This document shows, one piece after another, positions 34,911 through 47,030 of a DNA stretch of 64,000 bases. Both the position numbers and the translations under genes were made by a program. Each line of letters starts with the position of its first letter. Positions within the stretch are counted from its first letter, which is position 1. Location of the stretch: contig JARKIP010000049.1 of NCBI GenBank assembly GCA_029990175.1, positions 12,440,001 through 12,504,000 of the forward strand, given 5' to 3'. The notes beneath the pieces are model-generated. The model was not told the origin of the DNA. It saw only the letters and a list, made by a program, of their open reading frames with translations, and ran no database searches. This stretch comes from Petunia secreta (lineage: Eukaryota > Streptophyta > Magnoliopsida > Solanales > Solanaceae).

Positions 34911-36398
34911 TTACACCGGTATGCAGGTTTGTTGGGGATTTGTGTCCCCCGGTACGAAGTCAATTTGGTGCTCGATTCCTCTCAACGGAGGTAATCCACC
35001 TGGCATTTCTTCAGGGAACATGTCTCCGAAGTCCTGCAAAACACTTTGTACAGCACTAGGCAAAGGGTTATCGTTAGAAAAATCATCATTACAGTTAAGA
35101 AAGATACCCTTGTGCACGAGGCAAATCATCATCTGATCATTGTCGTTGCCTCGTAGTAACTCACCCGGTTGCATGATTACACATATTCCTTTCACTTCGG
35201 GCAGTGAGTTTGTCTCTTCGGGCCCCAATTTCGCTCCCATCGGAAGCTTAGCTTTGGCCGCTTCTTTCAATTCTTTCATCCGTTTATAGTCCTCGGTGAC
35301 TTGTTTTAGAGACAAGGGTTTAAGTATGAAACTCTTCCCTTCGAGCTTTACAGTGCAAGTGTTGGATCTCCCATTGTGAACAACCGACCGATTATACTGC
35401 CACGGTCTTCCCAATAGCAAATGACAAGCTTGCATCGGCACCACATCGAATATCATTTCATCTTGGTACTCGCCAATTCTAAACTTGATCCACACTTGTT
35501 TGACAACTCTCAATTCTCCACACTCATTCAGCCATTGTAATTTGTAAGGGTGGGGATGTTTTAAAGTAGTTAGTCCCGATTGTGAAACCAAGGTTTGGCT
35601 TACCACATTTGCACAACTACCAGAATCAATGATCATCGAACACACCTTACCCCTCACTCGACATCGGGCATGAAAGAGGTTTTCTCTTTTGTTGTCCTCT
35701 TCTTCAAGAGTCATGCAGCTCAAATTCCTTCGAACCACAAGAAACATCTCCGGATGATCAGCTTCGGTAGCTTCACGATCATCATCACCTTCAGCTCGGT
35801 CAGTCTCCTCGATACATTCCTCCTCGGTGTCACTCGCTTGCTCATGGACGGTTCCATCTTCGAGCAGAAGCATAACCTTGCGAGTTGGACACTCCTTTGT
35901 CATGTGACCATAACCTTTGCATTTATGACACTGAATGTTTGAAGCACTAGGAGAGTTGAGTTGAACTTTACCTCCCACTTCTCTTGGTTGATTAATGGTC
36001 ACACCTCTTTCGAAGGGTCTCTTCGAATCTCGAACAGTGTTGGCACTTGTTTGGTTCGGACTCTTCCATTCTTTACCTCGGTTCAAAGGAGTAGAAGTAG
36101 TGACTCCTCGATACCGGTTTGCCTTATCGTCCTTCACCAATTTTCCAGCTTCGGTAGCAGCATCGGACAAATCTTCCAACGTGTGGTACACGTGGAGCCT
36201 CAATTGAGATGATACATCCCTAGCCAAGCCATTTTTGTGTTCTTCATCCTCTACCAGATCAAGATTCAATCGAACCTTTTCGAACTCATCATGGTACTCT
36301 TGGATTGACTTGGACCCTTGCTTTAGCTCATAGAGCTTTTGCATTTGAGTTTGCCTGTACTTGGCACTCAAATACTTAGCATCCATTGCTCTCATCAA
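34911..36398 (-). pseudogene. Chromovirus gag C-terminal part and protease
   Basis: The gag segment (YRQTQMQKLYELKQGSKSIQEY) is followed by the CCHC zinc knuckle CHKCKGYGHMTKEC. The protease has the active site MIIDSGSCANVVS and MIFDVVPMQACHLLLGRPWQ. It is separated from upstream gag by a TAG at a tryptophan position (about 36411). Confidence 0.9.
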
Positions 36399-36404
36399 CT
36401 GTGG

Positions 36405-37218
36405 CTACGTATTGACTTCGGGATAGGCATTTCTGCGTCTATGCCTCTTGTCAGATTCCCACCATGTTGATGCATAAGCTTCGAACGAAGCAATGGCATA
36501 GGCAGCTTTTCTCTCATCGGTCATCTCATTGGTTTCAAAGATGCGCTCCATTTTAAGCTTCCATTCAAGATATTCATCTGGATCACTAGTTCCTTTATAG
36601 GGTGGAATAGTGATCTTAACACTGTTCAAGTTTGAGTCTCGAACACCACGAACCTGTTTGGGATACTCATCATCACGATCATCAGCCTCACGCTCAATAT
36701 GTCTCAACATTTGCGCCTCGGCCTCGACCTCGGAAATTTCCACGACCTCGGTGAGCTTGCCTTCGTTGAGCGAATGGCGGCTCATTCTCATATTCGTCCT
36801 CGGGAAATTCCTCTTCGACAACCTCTTCGACAACGGCTCCAAGATCTCTTCGGGCCTTTGGAAGTGGTATCCTTTCTCCTCGGGGAATGCCCAAGTTTTG
36901 ATAACCAGCTTGGGGATTGCCCAAGTTTTGTTGCACTTGGGGATTGCCCAAGTTAAGCTCTCTTCGAATTTCTTCACTTGTCAACTGATGTTGTCGAACA
37001 AGCTCAGCATACAGCTCAGGTTTCATTGGAGTGGAATGGCTAGTTCCAGCGCCGGACCCATTTATGGCTACGGACACACTTCCTTGCTCGAGTTGAGCTA
37101 CTCGACCAGTTACTCCTCTCACTTCGGCACTGACGCCTTGTATCGCAGCCATGAGATCGGTTAACGACACTTCGGGCTTCTCAATGCCTTTGCCATCGCC
37201 TCCATTCCCAGCCATGGT
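36405..37218 (-). pseudogene. Chromovirus gag N-terminal part
   Basis: A start at MAGNGGDGKG leads into a coiled-coil-like segment, then a short internal repeat (variants of NLGNPQ) and a Gly/Arg-rich stretch (RGRGNFRGRGRG). A frameshift follows near 36700. The next frame carries the retrotransposon gag core (YKGTSDPDEYLEWKLKMERIF, YASTWWESDKRHRR). Confidence 0.82.
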
Positions 37219-38438
37219 ACCTGCACAATTCAAAGACCAAACAATGTTAAAGGTTAGAAATCACCTCATACACTCCCTCACCTTTGATAGGTGGTACTCG
37301 GGTCCACTCAATTTATGGGTTCGGTTTTGGTCACTCAAGAACTTGTAGCCAATGGCTTCCTCGGTTGATCAACCTCTCTCAATTCCTTTGAATTTGACAA
37401 TCTACGATGTCTTACTTCGGGAAGAGTGAGTTGATTTGACTCGATGGAGCGGACAGCTATTTACTCTTGCGCTTCGGAAGTCAAAAGAATTTTCTACGAA
37501 GTTGGACTTCGGTCACCAACGCACGAGTTCCTATCAGCTCAAATGAGTTAGTACGACCTCGAGTAGGATAATTACTCAAAAGATCCACTAACTAGAATTT
37601 CGGACAGAAGAAAGTGAAAACTTAGGAGAATCTACCCTTTGATTCCCTTTTGGAATCTTTTTCGATCACACCAACTCTTGTCCGTATAAGAGTGGTCCCT
37701 CCTTGGTACGGATAGGGTTTTACCTTATCCACTTTCCTTTTCTCAGCCGACAACTTTTCACCTGGGGTTTTTGATGTTTACACTTTACCCCTTTCTTCTT
37801 CAATGGAACAGTGAAGCTTTGCTCCGGCGTACGGACAATTAGCTTCGGTTCACTGACCACGATTTTGACAGAATCTGGGTTGCTTCTTTCGACTCCGGTT
37901 TCAAACAACAACGGAGGAAATCAATTAAAGTTCTTGAGCTAAGATTTCAGCTCCTTCGTGTCGTACACTGTTACAAATCGTAACAATTTTCCGGCGTACG
38001 GACAATAAATTCAAACTCAGAACTTCGATTTTCAAGCACCAAACAAACCCAAATCACTCAAGAACCACCAATCTTCATCGGTTTCAACCAAACACGACGG
38101 GGGTTCAAGTTCCAGTCACCATTAAAGCTCAAAACAGTCCAAAATTTCACCAAGAAATCCTAGTCACGAAATTTGTATGTCGGGTACTTGTTGGAATCAG
38201 GAAACAATGGTGAACAAGAATCAATGGTTGTTTAATCCAAACAGCCAACAATCAAACACAATTTTTGAATTTTTGTTTTTCTACTTTTTTTTTTTTTTTA
38301 TTTTTTTTATTTTTATAAACGCTCAGCAACAACAATCAAACACATGGAAGAAAGCTGAAACTGAAGACACAAGCACGATTTAAGTGAACAGGATTTGAGG
38401 TTGTAAGAGCAAACTCAAACCTTGCTCTGATACCAAGA
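37219..38438 (-). other. Chromovirus leader with iMet primer site
   Basis: The untranslated leader lies between the 5' LTR and gag. On the minus strand, TGGTATCAGAGC occurs four bases after the LTR end (plus coordinates about 38423-38434). A poly-T run sits at about 38285-38311. Confidence 0.8.
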
Positions 38439-39126
38439 TGGTGCAAGCAAACCCGAGGGAAATGCTAAACACGAACGCGGAAGTAAATGACAAGAAAATA
38501 AAGATAGAAGCAAGACAAATCTTGCTTCGATTCAAAAGAACAGTGAGGAACCTGTCTCAAAGCTCGATTGAAGGGAAATTAAGACACACCTATACTATGC
38601 AACAATCCTCAAGAAAGACCCGCTTCTTGCAAATTGAATGATCAAGAAGAAATTGTTCAAACGAATAACAGCGGTTGACACAAGTTCTTTAAAAGCCCAC
38701 GTCGGAGTTCGGCTCCATCGGAGACTCACAATAGCACTTGCTACGTTTTCATATACTCAATAATCTCTGTCCTTTTTTAGAATGAAGTAAAATAGAGTAT
38801 TTATAGGCTATGCTAAGGACTGAATAGGAAATAGTCACAAGTGACTAATAAAAACAAGCCACGCATGGCTGAAATAAATTGTGTGTTCGGCAGCCTTGAC
38901 TTCGGTGCATGGTTGCTTGCTCGAACTAGTTGTCCTCGGACGTTCAATTGTCTTCGAGCTCATTATCCTCGGTCACTTTGAGCCCGGCCACTCAGCTTTG
39001 GAGCAATTGTTTCCCTTCGGCCAGGCTAAGTGAATGTGCACATCGTGCAGCAGCTTGGCTTGACTCTGTGTCATCGGTTTCCTCGGTGGATCGAACACTT
39101 GATCAACACGTGTTCGGGCTGCATCA
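38439..39126 (-). repeat. 5' LTR of chromovirus
   Basis: 688 bp, nearly identical to 31712-32398. On the minus strand a TATAAATA box lies at 38798-38805 and is also present in the other LTR at 32071-32078. Confidence 0.92.
38798..38805 (-). promoter_or_regulatory. TATA box of chromovirus 5' LTR
   Basis: TATAAATA on the minus strand, conserved in both LTRs. Function is inferred from its position within the LTR. Confidence 0.55.
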
Positions 39127-40310
39127 AGAAGTGCAGGTGTTCAGAAGTGGAGGAGTTTATCTATATTATGTGAGGTCTGAGGGAGTTCACGAGGGCCTGT
39201 GTGTGCATGAAGGGTTAGAGATTTCTTCAGGTTATGGGTATGTGTAATAGCAGCTCTATGTCCATATGAGTTTTTCCTGTTTTCTGTCTGAAATATGCAA
39301 GGAAGCCTTGTCAATTCAGTTTAGAAAAGGATTCTCTTCTCCTTAATTCTGCTTCTGTTAAGCTTTAAAAGAAGCCAATCAATTTGTTAACTTAAAATGA
39401 AGTCTTATCATAGGGTCAGTTCTTTCTTCCATCTCATTACTTTCTGAATTTTGTGAGCATAATTTGTTGTTAACCTGAGAATGTATTTATGGATTCTGGT
39501 AATAGCATGTAAAGGGAAGTAAAAATCACACATGAAATGCAACCTGGCTAGTTTTCATCTTAGGGTCTAACTTCAGTATTTGGTTGTGCCCCTGTCTTGT
39601 TGAAAATATGTCTAACGAAACAACTTTTATAAATTTGTTTAAGAGTGCCTGTTGATTAAATTCTGCATCCTCAAATCTTAATGCTTAAAGAAGATATCAA
39701 ATGAGCTTCTTGTAAATGGTAGGAGGGTATCTGATATGAATCAAATCATCTCGCTTGGTCAGAATGCTATAAGTTAGTAGTTGAATTTCATAAACTTGTG
39801 TGGTAAATGTTTGACATATCCTAAATTATGTTCTTGAAATTGTTTGTCAAAGCATTATAGTTGGATGCTAATCTTTCATTTTATTTGCTTTCTTTGGTAT
39901 AAACACTTGGGACGAGTTTGAGCTGCTCAACTCACAAATTGGGATTGGTAATTGGCATTCGAGTTGTCCGGGCCCCGCCTTGCATTTCGAGCTCAAGTTT
40001 TCCTAAAAAGTGAATGAGTGCATGAAAAATCCTTGTAAAATTCAGGGCCCATGTTGAGCTTGCTATCCGGGTTCTACCTTCTAAACTCCTTCTCTCCCAT
40101 CCCCTTTAGAAAGCATGTTTTAGGATCCCGTAAATCGGATTAGGACTTTGCATGATTAGAAGCTTGGTAGGATAGCCGCTTTATCAAATTGTTATCTTAT
40201 TGCATGTTTAGGATTGATTATACAATTGCTTCCCGTTTCTTTGGGACTCGCCAATTAGTTTAAGATAACAAGAATCATTGATTAACTATCGAGTGCAAAA
40301 GAATCAAAAT

Positions 40311-40790
40311 TAAAATTGTATTCATTTATTCATTATTTATATTTAAGTTAATTATTTATCCATCTATTATTTATTTACTCATTAATTAAATTATTTAAGT
40401 GGTAACTTTAGTTAATTATTCATTTGTTTAATCAATTATAATTATTTATTTAATCAATTATTATTCATTTTTTCTCATTTAATTGAATTCATATAAATAT
40501 TTATCTATTAAATTAAGTTATTATCTATTCATTATTTATCTATCCAACCAATCAATTAATCAATTATCATTATTTAACTCATCATTTATTTTATTTACTT
40601 AATTTTATTTAGCCTTTATTTATTTAATTAATTAAGCAATCAACCATTATCTCATTATTCATTTAATTAATCTTAAATTTTATTGTTTATTTATCTAAGT
40701 ATAGGCATAATCAAATCTTACCTTAGTTATATTATTCATTATCTATTTATCTTTATTTAAAATTTATCCTAAATTAATTATCCTTAACAA
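40311..40790. repeat. ATT(T/A)-rich degenerate repeat in solo LTR
   Basis: About 480 bp composed almost entirely of variants of ATTATTTATT, ATTCATT and AATTAATTA. It is low-complexity and non-coding. Confidence 0.7.
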
Positions 40791-41071
40791 ATTCGTGAAA
40801 ATCGCCGGATTAACCACTTTTAGCGGATTTTCGAAAGTGCTCCCGCAAAGGACCTTCTTTAGAATTTAATAGAAGCACTTACCTAAGAATCTCTGAATTC
40901 TTTTCCTTTAAATAAGGAATAAAATTACACTCTTTAGTTAACTTAGGTTCCTAATAATCCTTAAATTAGGTGGCGACTCCAAAGAAACCCTTTGGAGTCC
41001 CATTTTGTTGATATCAAATCCCGGTGCATACTTGCGTGTGCATTTTTTTTTCGGGAGGGTTCAACAGCCAT

Positions 41072-42446
41072 GAAATGGATGTACCTCCACATGTAAATAA
41101 ATAGCCCGTTTGGGACCGACCTTTATGTGGATCAGATAAATAACTAGCATCGGCATAACCAATCAATTGTGACTTGGATTCATTCGAATAGAACAAACCC
41201 TTATCAATAATGCCTTGGAGGTATCTAAGTATATGCTTAATACCATCCCAATGTCTTCGAGTTGGGGAAGAACTAAACCTTGCCAATAAGCTTACAGAAA
41301 AAGCTATGTCTGGTCGAGTATTTTTGGCAAGGTACATCAGTGCACCAATTGCACTAAGATATGGTACTTCAGCACCAAGAAACTCTTCATCAGTTTCACA
41401 AGGTCGAAATGGATCTTTATTCACATCAAGTGATCTCACAATCATTGTGCTGCTCAACGGATGTGATTTATCCATGTAAAATCTTTTCAAGACTTTTCTG
41501 TGTATGTAGATTGATGAACAAATATTCCTTTAGGCAATTGCTCAATCTGTAGGCCAAGACAAAATTTTGTCTTTCCAAGGTCTTTCATCTCAAATTCTTT
41601 CTTTAAGCATTCCATTGCCTTTGGGAGCTCTTCAGGAGTCCCAATAATATTCAAATCATCAACATACACAGCTATTATGACATATCCAGATCCAGACCTT
41701 TTTATAAAAACACAAGGACAAACTGGGTTATTTTTGTATCCTTGTTTCAACAGGTATTCACTAAGGCGATTATACCACATGCGTCCCGATTGTTTCAACC
41801 CATACAAGAATTTTTGAAGCTTTATTGAACAAGCTTCTCGGGAGCCTTTAAATGCCTCAGGAATTTTGAATCCTTCGGGGATTTTCATGAAAATTTCGTT
41901 GTCCAATGAACCATATAAATAGGCTGTGACAACATCTATTAGATGCATACCAAGTTTTTCTCGTACTGCCAGACTTACTAGATACCTGAAGGTGATTGCA
42001 TCCACCGCGGGAGAATATGTTTCCATATAATCAATACCAGGTCTTTGCGAAAATCTTTGTGCCACAAGTCGTGCTTTATATCTAACGACTTCATTTTTCT
42101 CATTTCGTTTTCGCACAAATACCCACTTATAACCCACTGGCTTTACACCTTCAGGTGTTCGGATAATTGGTCTGAAAACTTCACGTTTTTCAAGTGAAGT
42201 CAATTCTGATTGAGTTGCATCTTTCCATTTTGGCCAGTCATTTCTCTGTCTGCATTCATTGACAGATTTTGGTTCAAAATCCTCATTATATTGCATCACA
42301 TCAACAGCAACATTATATGAAAAAGTATTGTCGACAACAATATCATTCCGGTTCCATATTTTTCCTGTAGAGACATAATTCATTGAGATCTCTTTGATTT
42401 TAGTATTTTTCAGGTACCCGAGCCTCTCCTGAAGAGGACTTATCAA
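41072..42446 (-). pseudogene. Copia reverse transcriptase and RNase H N-terminal half
   Basis: RT motifs in order: WKDATQSELTSLEKREVF, VGYKWVFVRKRNEK, ARLVAQRFSQRPGIDYMETYSPAV, LDNEIFMKIPEGFK, LYGLKQSGRMWYNRLSEYL and the catalytic VYVDDLNIIG. Then PYLSAIGALMYLAKNTRPDIAFSV and YADASYLSDPHKGRSQTGYLF of RNase H. A frameshift near 41488 splits it. The sequence stops at the GCCAT duplication, where the solo LTR entered. Confidence 0.9.
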
Positions 42447-43495
42447 TGGTTATGTCTGTATGCTCTTCTTGAGCAATTACCTCCATATTTTGATCTTTTT
42501 GATCAATTGCTCCTTTTCTTTTTTGAGGATTTTTATCTTGGGAACCGGGTGGTCTACTACGCTTCAAGCGTGCCTTAAACTCAGTTGCACTTATAGATTG
42601 TCCTACCGGGACATCAACTCGAACATGAGCAATTGCAGCTGGAATGTGGGATTTAGTAACTCTTGGTAGGTCAGTGAATGCATCTGGCAGTTGCTTTGCA
42701 ATATTTTGCAAATACACTATTTTTTGAACTTCATGTTCACATTGATTTGTACGAGGATCTAAATGAGATAGTGTTAATGCATTCCAGTCAATATCTTTTT
42801 CCAGCTGCTTATTCTCTCCCCCTAATGTTGGGAAAACTGATTCGTTAAAATGACAATCAGCAAACCTTGCGGTGAATAAATCTCCCGTCATGGGCTCAAG
42901 ATATTTAATAATAGACGGAGATTCATACCCAATATATATCCCCAACCTTCTTTGGGGTCCCATCTTTGTGCGTTGTGGTGGAGCAATTGGCACATATACC
43001 GCACATCCAAAAATTCTAAGATGGAAAAATATTTGTCTCCTGACCAAAAGCTAATTGTAGTGGGGAGAATTTATGATAACTTGTCGGCCTAATCCGAACA
43101 AGAGCTGCCGCATGCAAAATAGCGTGACCCCATACTGAAATGGGTAATTTAGTTCTCACAAGCATTGGTCTAGCCATTAATTGGAGGCTTTTGATAAATG
43201 ATTCTGCTAGACCATTTTGAGTATGAACATGAGCAACTGGATGTTCAACTGTAATCCCAGTTGACATACAATAATCATTGAATGCTTGAGATGTAAACTC
43301 ACCAGCATTGTCAAGACGAATTGTCTTAATAGCATAATCTGGAAATTGTGCTCTCAATCTTATTATCTGAGCAAGCAACCTCGCAATGCCATATTGCGGG
43401 TTGATAATAAGCACACATGTGACTATCTTGTAGATGCATCTATTAAAACCATAAAATATCTGAATGGTCCACATGGAGGGTGTATGGGCCCACAT
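42400..43495 (-). pseudogene. Copia integrase
   Basis: The core residues appear in IRLDNAGEFTSQAFNDYC and EHPVAHVHTQNGLAESFIKSL (the D and E of the DDE triad), with downstream LRIFGCAVYVPIAPPQRTKMGPQRRLGIYIGYE. There is a frame change around 43020-43047. Part of the region is Lys/Glu-rich linker before RT. Confidence 0.88.
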
Positions 43496-44184
43496 ATATC
43501 ACCTTGTATACGTTCCAGAATTGCAGGGATCCTGATCCCAACTTTAGATGCTCTAGTAATTAGCTTTCCTTGAGAACAGGCAGCACAAGAGAATTCTTTA
43601 AACTGAAGAATCTTTTGGTTCTTCAATGTATGCCCATTTGAATTCTCAATTATATTGCGCATCATATTATAACCGGGATGGCCCAACCGGTCATGCCAAA
43701 TAATAAAATCATTTGATTCAGTAAACCCTTTGTTTACTATGGCATGTGATTCAATTGTACCAATGTTTGTGTAGTACAAACCGGACGAAAGAGCGGGGAG
43801 CTTTTCAAGAACATATTTCTCACCCGACTTTATTGTAGTAATATAAAGATATTCAATCTTTCCATCAATTTTAGTCTCAATATGATAGCCATTTTGGCGA
43901 ATATCCTTTAAACTTAACAAGTTTCTTTGAGATTTACTACAATACATGGCTTCATCAATAGCCAAACTTATTCCTCCAGGTAACAATAAATTGGCTTTGC
44001 CATAACCTTCAACCAACTTTGTACTACCACATATTGTACTAACATTGGACTCTTTATTAATCAAATAAGAAAAATATTTTTTATCCTTTAAAATTGTGTG
44101 CGTTGTAGCACTATCCAAGAGACATATATCTTTGTTATTGAGCTTGAATCCAACTGAAGACTGGGGAATTTTCATTTTCTTCAT
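43423..44184 (-). pseudogene. Copia protease and pre-integrase region
   Basis: The protease active site reads LLDSATTHTI, followed by VEGYGKANLLLPGG and LLSLKDIRQNGYHIET. The pre-integrase zinc-binding segment is WHDRLGHPGYNMMRNI with CAACSQGK. It overlaps the integrase frame at its end. Confidence 0.88.
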
Positions 44185-44531
44185 AAAAAGATAAAAATTA
44201 CTTAGTAAGAAATACTAAAAATAAAGTACAAGAAAAGTATTTTTAAACATTGAAACATAAATAAAGATGACTTTTTTTCCTAACTTTAAAACATAAAATA
44301 AAGACAATATTATTCTTTATTATTTTTATTCCCCTGTTACAACATCAGTTCTTCAGTTACGATTCTCATAAAAGTCTCCAGCTTCTAAATGGGTAATATT
44401 TGGGAGGCCTTAAAAAAGGTCATCATCTTTTACGGCAAGATACGCCTCCGTCTCATCATGCTTGTCAGCAAGATGTGCCAGATGTGTCCCATTGTCATTA
44501 TTCTGAAAGGTCAAATGTGCCTCCACATTAT

Positions 44532-44981
44532 TTACATTTCTTTGAGCGAAGCTTGATAAAGCTTGACAAGATGTTCCGGCGTACGGCAATTTTTCGCCCA
44601 ATGACCTTTCCCACCACATCGATGGCAAATATTATTATTCTTGCCTTTTGAAGGATTAGCTTGAGAACCCTTATTGTTCTCATATTTATTTCCACCGTGA
44701 CGATAAGTATTATTTCGTCCCTTGCCGCGCCCACGACTATGGTCTTTATCACAGTAATTATTTTGCCTTCTTTCAGGCACATTATTTATTGCTACAACAT
44801 TCGCCTCAGGGAATGGAGCATGTGCTCCCACATTCACCTTAGGGAACGAAGCAGATCCAGTGGGACGGGCTTCATGATCTTTAATCAACAGAGAATTATG
44901 TTGCTTAGCCACCAGAAGGCATGAGACCAACTCAGAATATTTTGTAAATCCCTTTTCATGGTATTGCTGCTGTAACACCAT
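44532..44981 (-). pseudogene. Copia gag C-terminal remnant
   Basis: It carries the CCHC zinc knuckle CHRCGGKGHWAKNC preceded by a basic Arg/Gly/Asn-rich stretch. The gag N-terminus is missing: the 5' LTR starts only about 390 bp upstream, too little for the usual leader plus gag N-terminal domain. Confidence 0.85.
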
Positions 44982-45372
44982 GACAAATAGTTTTTGTCGG
45001 ATATGTCAAGTGCCACAAATTCAAGCTTTGATAAATTTTACATAATGAAAACTATCAAAGAAAATAAAATAGATTAGAATTATTATCAATCAAAACAAGA
45101 ATGTCTAATACTCTATTTCTTATTAAATGTAAATATATATATATATATATATTAAAAAAAACGTTAAATAATTCGTTGGTCAAGCAAGTTGCTAGCCGTA
45201 GTTCATTTGTAGCATAAGGTGTTCACTTTTCTTATTTATATATTAATCTATAACAAAATTATATTTAGAGACATGAAGCTGAAAAAGATTAGTATAAATT
45301 ATACCTAGGCTTACCGCTGGGAAAGATTGAAACTTGACTTATAGAATATTAGAGCTCTTCGTACTGATAACG

Positions 45373-45661
45373 TGTTGTAAAACTAATAGTAAAGCAAGAA
45401 CAAAACAAAAGTATATGAGAGGAAAAGGAAGAACTTGTATTCTCAAAGTGTTTCAAGTGTGTCTTCCATAGACAAAGTGTCCTCTATTTATAGGACACCA
45501 ATACATAGGAAGTTACAAGTCATCCCTAAATGAGGAATTAAGTAGGAGAAAGTGAGGAGGAATTAAGTAGGAGAAAGTGGGGTAGTAAATCATATGTTAC
45601 AAGTGAATAAATTGAGAGTAGTGGTCATCCACATTTATACTACATACATGTATTTGTAACA
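45373..45661 (-). repeat. 5' LTR of Copia element
   Basis: 289 bp. A minus-strand TATAAATA lies at 45485-45492, inside a small palindrome (GTGTCC...GGACAC). It is followed downstream by TTATCAGTACGAAGAGC, the likely primer site. Confidence 0.9.
45485..45492 (-). promoter_or_regulatory. TATA box of Copia 5' LTR
   Basis: TATAAATA on the minus strand, present in both LTRs. Confidence 0.5.
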
Positions 45662-45854
45662 CAACTTATAAATTCTAGGGAGTCTTACTTATTTTCTTAG
45701 GTAACCTTTGTGCAAAATCAATTACTAATATTTACCCAAAAAAAATTTTATTTCATAAAATAATATTTATTCATTTGTTTACCAGGTAAAATATTCTCTC
45801 ACTTACCCCATATAACTTACTCAACAGTATTTACTAGGGGCATCAATAGTTATT

Positions 45855-46710
45855 AAGATAATAGTAAAAAAATCCCCTTAAACTACCACTTTTTTGTTAG
45901 TTTCATACTTAAACTATGGGTTGGTCGCGTTGTCCCCCTGAACTATCAATTTTTATATTCACAACTTCCTGTAGTGCTAAGTGACATGGAGTGTGACTTC
46001 ACTCTCTTTGTAGAGTATCCATGCAATTAATTTTTTTAAGTAGTTGTTATTATTTCTTATTTGATGTTTTTCTTTTTTTAAATTTATTAATTCTTTCTTT
46101 TAATTTTCCGTCAAAATAAAAAATCTTTACCTTAGTTGAAAACTCATATTTCTAAAATAATAAAAATTAACCAACAATAGTAAACTTAATTATTATATAT
46201 AACTGAATTTACTCAACCATAATAAACTCAATTGAGAACTTGCGTATTAAAATAATATAACGCATATTAATGGTTATATCATTTTAATTAAAATGATCAT
46301 TATTGACAAATTTTGGTGATAAATTGCAACATAATTTATCACATTTGGTTAAATTATTTCTAGTACTCTTATTATTTTAAGGTTAATGAGTCTCAACTAA
46401 TTTATTGTTATTGGCAAAAAAAAAAAAAAAGTAGAGTTATAAAGAAGAAAATAATTACTTAGAAAAGAAGAAAGGAAAAAGATAAAAATAATAATAAATA
46501 AGTAAAAGGATACTTAAATTTTAAAAATTGAAGAGAAATGTCACATGGATGCTTTTTATTGCTCTACTTTATTTTTTCACACACAACAAAGAGAGTGAAG
46601 TCACTCTCCATGCCACTTGGCACTGTAGGGGGGTTTTGAATATAAAAATTGATAGTTCAGGGGGGTAACGTAACCAACCCGTAGTTTAAGTATGAAACTA
46701 ACAAAAAAAT
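45855..46710. mobile_element. Foldback/MITE-type element with long inverted repeats
   Basis: The left arm (about 45886-46010, starting TTTTTTGTTAGTTTCATACT) is matched by an inverted arm at about 46580-46710, giving roughly 130 bp of stem around an AT-rich loop. AATAGTTATT at 45845-45854 and 46711-46720 is a 9-10-bp direct duplication. That length suggests a Mutator-like mover. No coding capacity. Confidence 0.75.
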
Positions 46711-46881
46711 AATAGTTATTTAATAACTGACTGAACCGATCAAATCGTATAGTACCAGATCAATATCACAGTTATTTTTAGTAAAACTACATGTTCCAAT
46801 ATGAACTTATAACGGAACCGAGTAATTAGGATAGCTTTTTTATTTTATAAAAAAAAATTGAAAAAATACCAAATTGAACCG

Positions 46882-46925
<44 letters not shown>

Positions 46926-47030
46926 CAATTTTTGTAAAAGGACCACAAAACCTCTCATATTAAAGCAGTACAATAAGTTATTAGGGCTATATAGGTCAAA
47001 TAAAAAATAGGGACATTAACCTATTTTTAG
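46711..47030. other. Remnant repeat with AACCGAAC words and (TA)n
   Basis: Non-coding AT-rich DNA with GAACCGA words, matched loosely by 51590-51720 on the other side of the viral block. The (TA)n tract at 46886-46923 lies within it. Confidence 0.5.
46886..46923. repeat. (TA)n microsatellite, left of viral block
   Basis: About 18 TA units. Confidence 0.9.

Larger units (their letters stand above)
31712..39126 (-). mobile_element. Chromovirus-type Gypsy retrotransposon (7.4 kb)
   Basis: LTRs at 31712-32398 and 38439-39126 read TGGTGCAAGC...CTGCATCA on the plus strand. They are flanked by perfect duplications AGAAG (31707-31711 and 39127-39131). Minus-strand order: 5' LTR, iMet primer site, gag with CCHC knuckle, protease, RT, RNase H, integrase, 3' LTR. 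The LTRs differ at about 20 of 687 sites by my hand count (about 3%), so this is the youngest layer of the nest. Coding is broken by a gag frameshift, stop codons in gag and RT, and a shift near 34560. Confidence 0.92.
29422..41066 (+). mobile_element. Solo LTR (about 4.2 kb), possibly Tat/Ogre-type, interrupted by a chromovirus
   Basis: It starts TGTTGACACCCAATTTTG and ends CGGGAGGGTTCAACA. It sits between perfect duplications GCCAT (29417-29421 and 41067-41071) inside the Copia RNase H. Without the nested chromovirus and its duplicated 5 bp, 4.2 kb remain (29422-31711 and 39132-41066). Neither end sequence recurs internally, no gag-pol is present and the TG...CA ends are intact, so it reads as a solo LTR. 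LTRs this long are known in the Tat/Ogre group; the group assignment is inference. Confidence 0.7.
28507..45661 (-). mobile_element. Ty1/Copia LTR retrotransposon, interrupted by two nested elements
   Basis: 289-bp LTRs at 28507-28795 and 45373-45661 begin TGTTGTAAAACTAATAG and end TTTGTAACA. They are flanked by a perfect 5-bp duplication CAACT (28502-28506 and 45662-45666). Domain order on the minus strand is gag, protease, integrase, RT, RNase H, the Copia order. The RNase H is split by an 11.6-kb insertion (29422-41066). Gag has lost its N-terminus: only about 390 bp separate the 5' LTR from mid-gag. Frames are broken in several places, so it is not autonomous now. Confidence 0.9.

Noticed and set aside
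35595..36212. Plus-strand ORFs of 115 and 83 residues
   Set aside because: Antisense shadows of chromovirus gag-protease.
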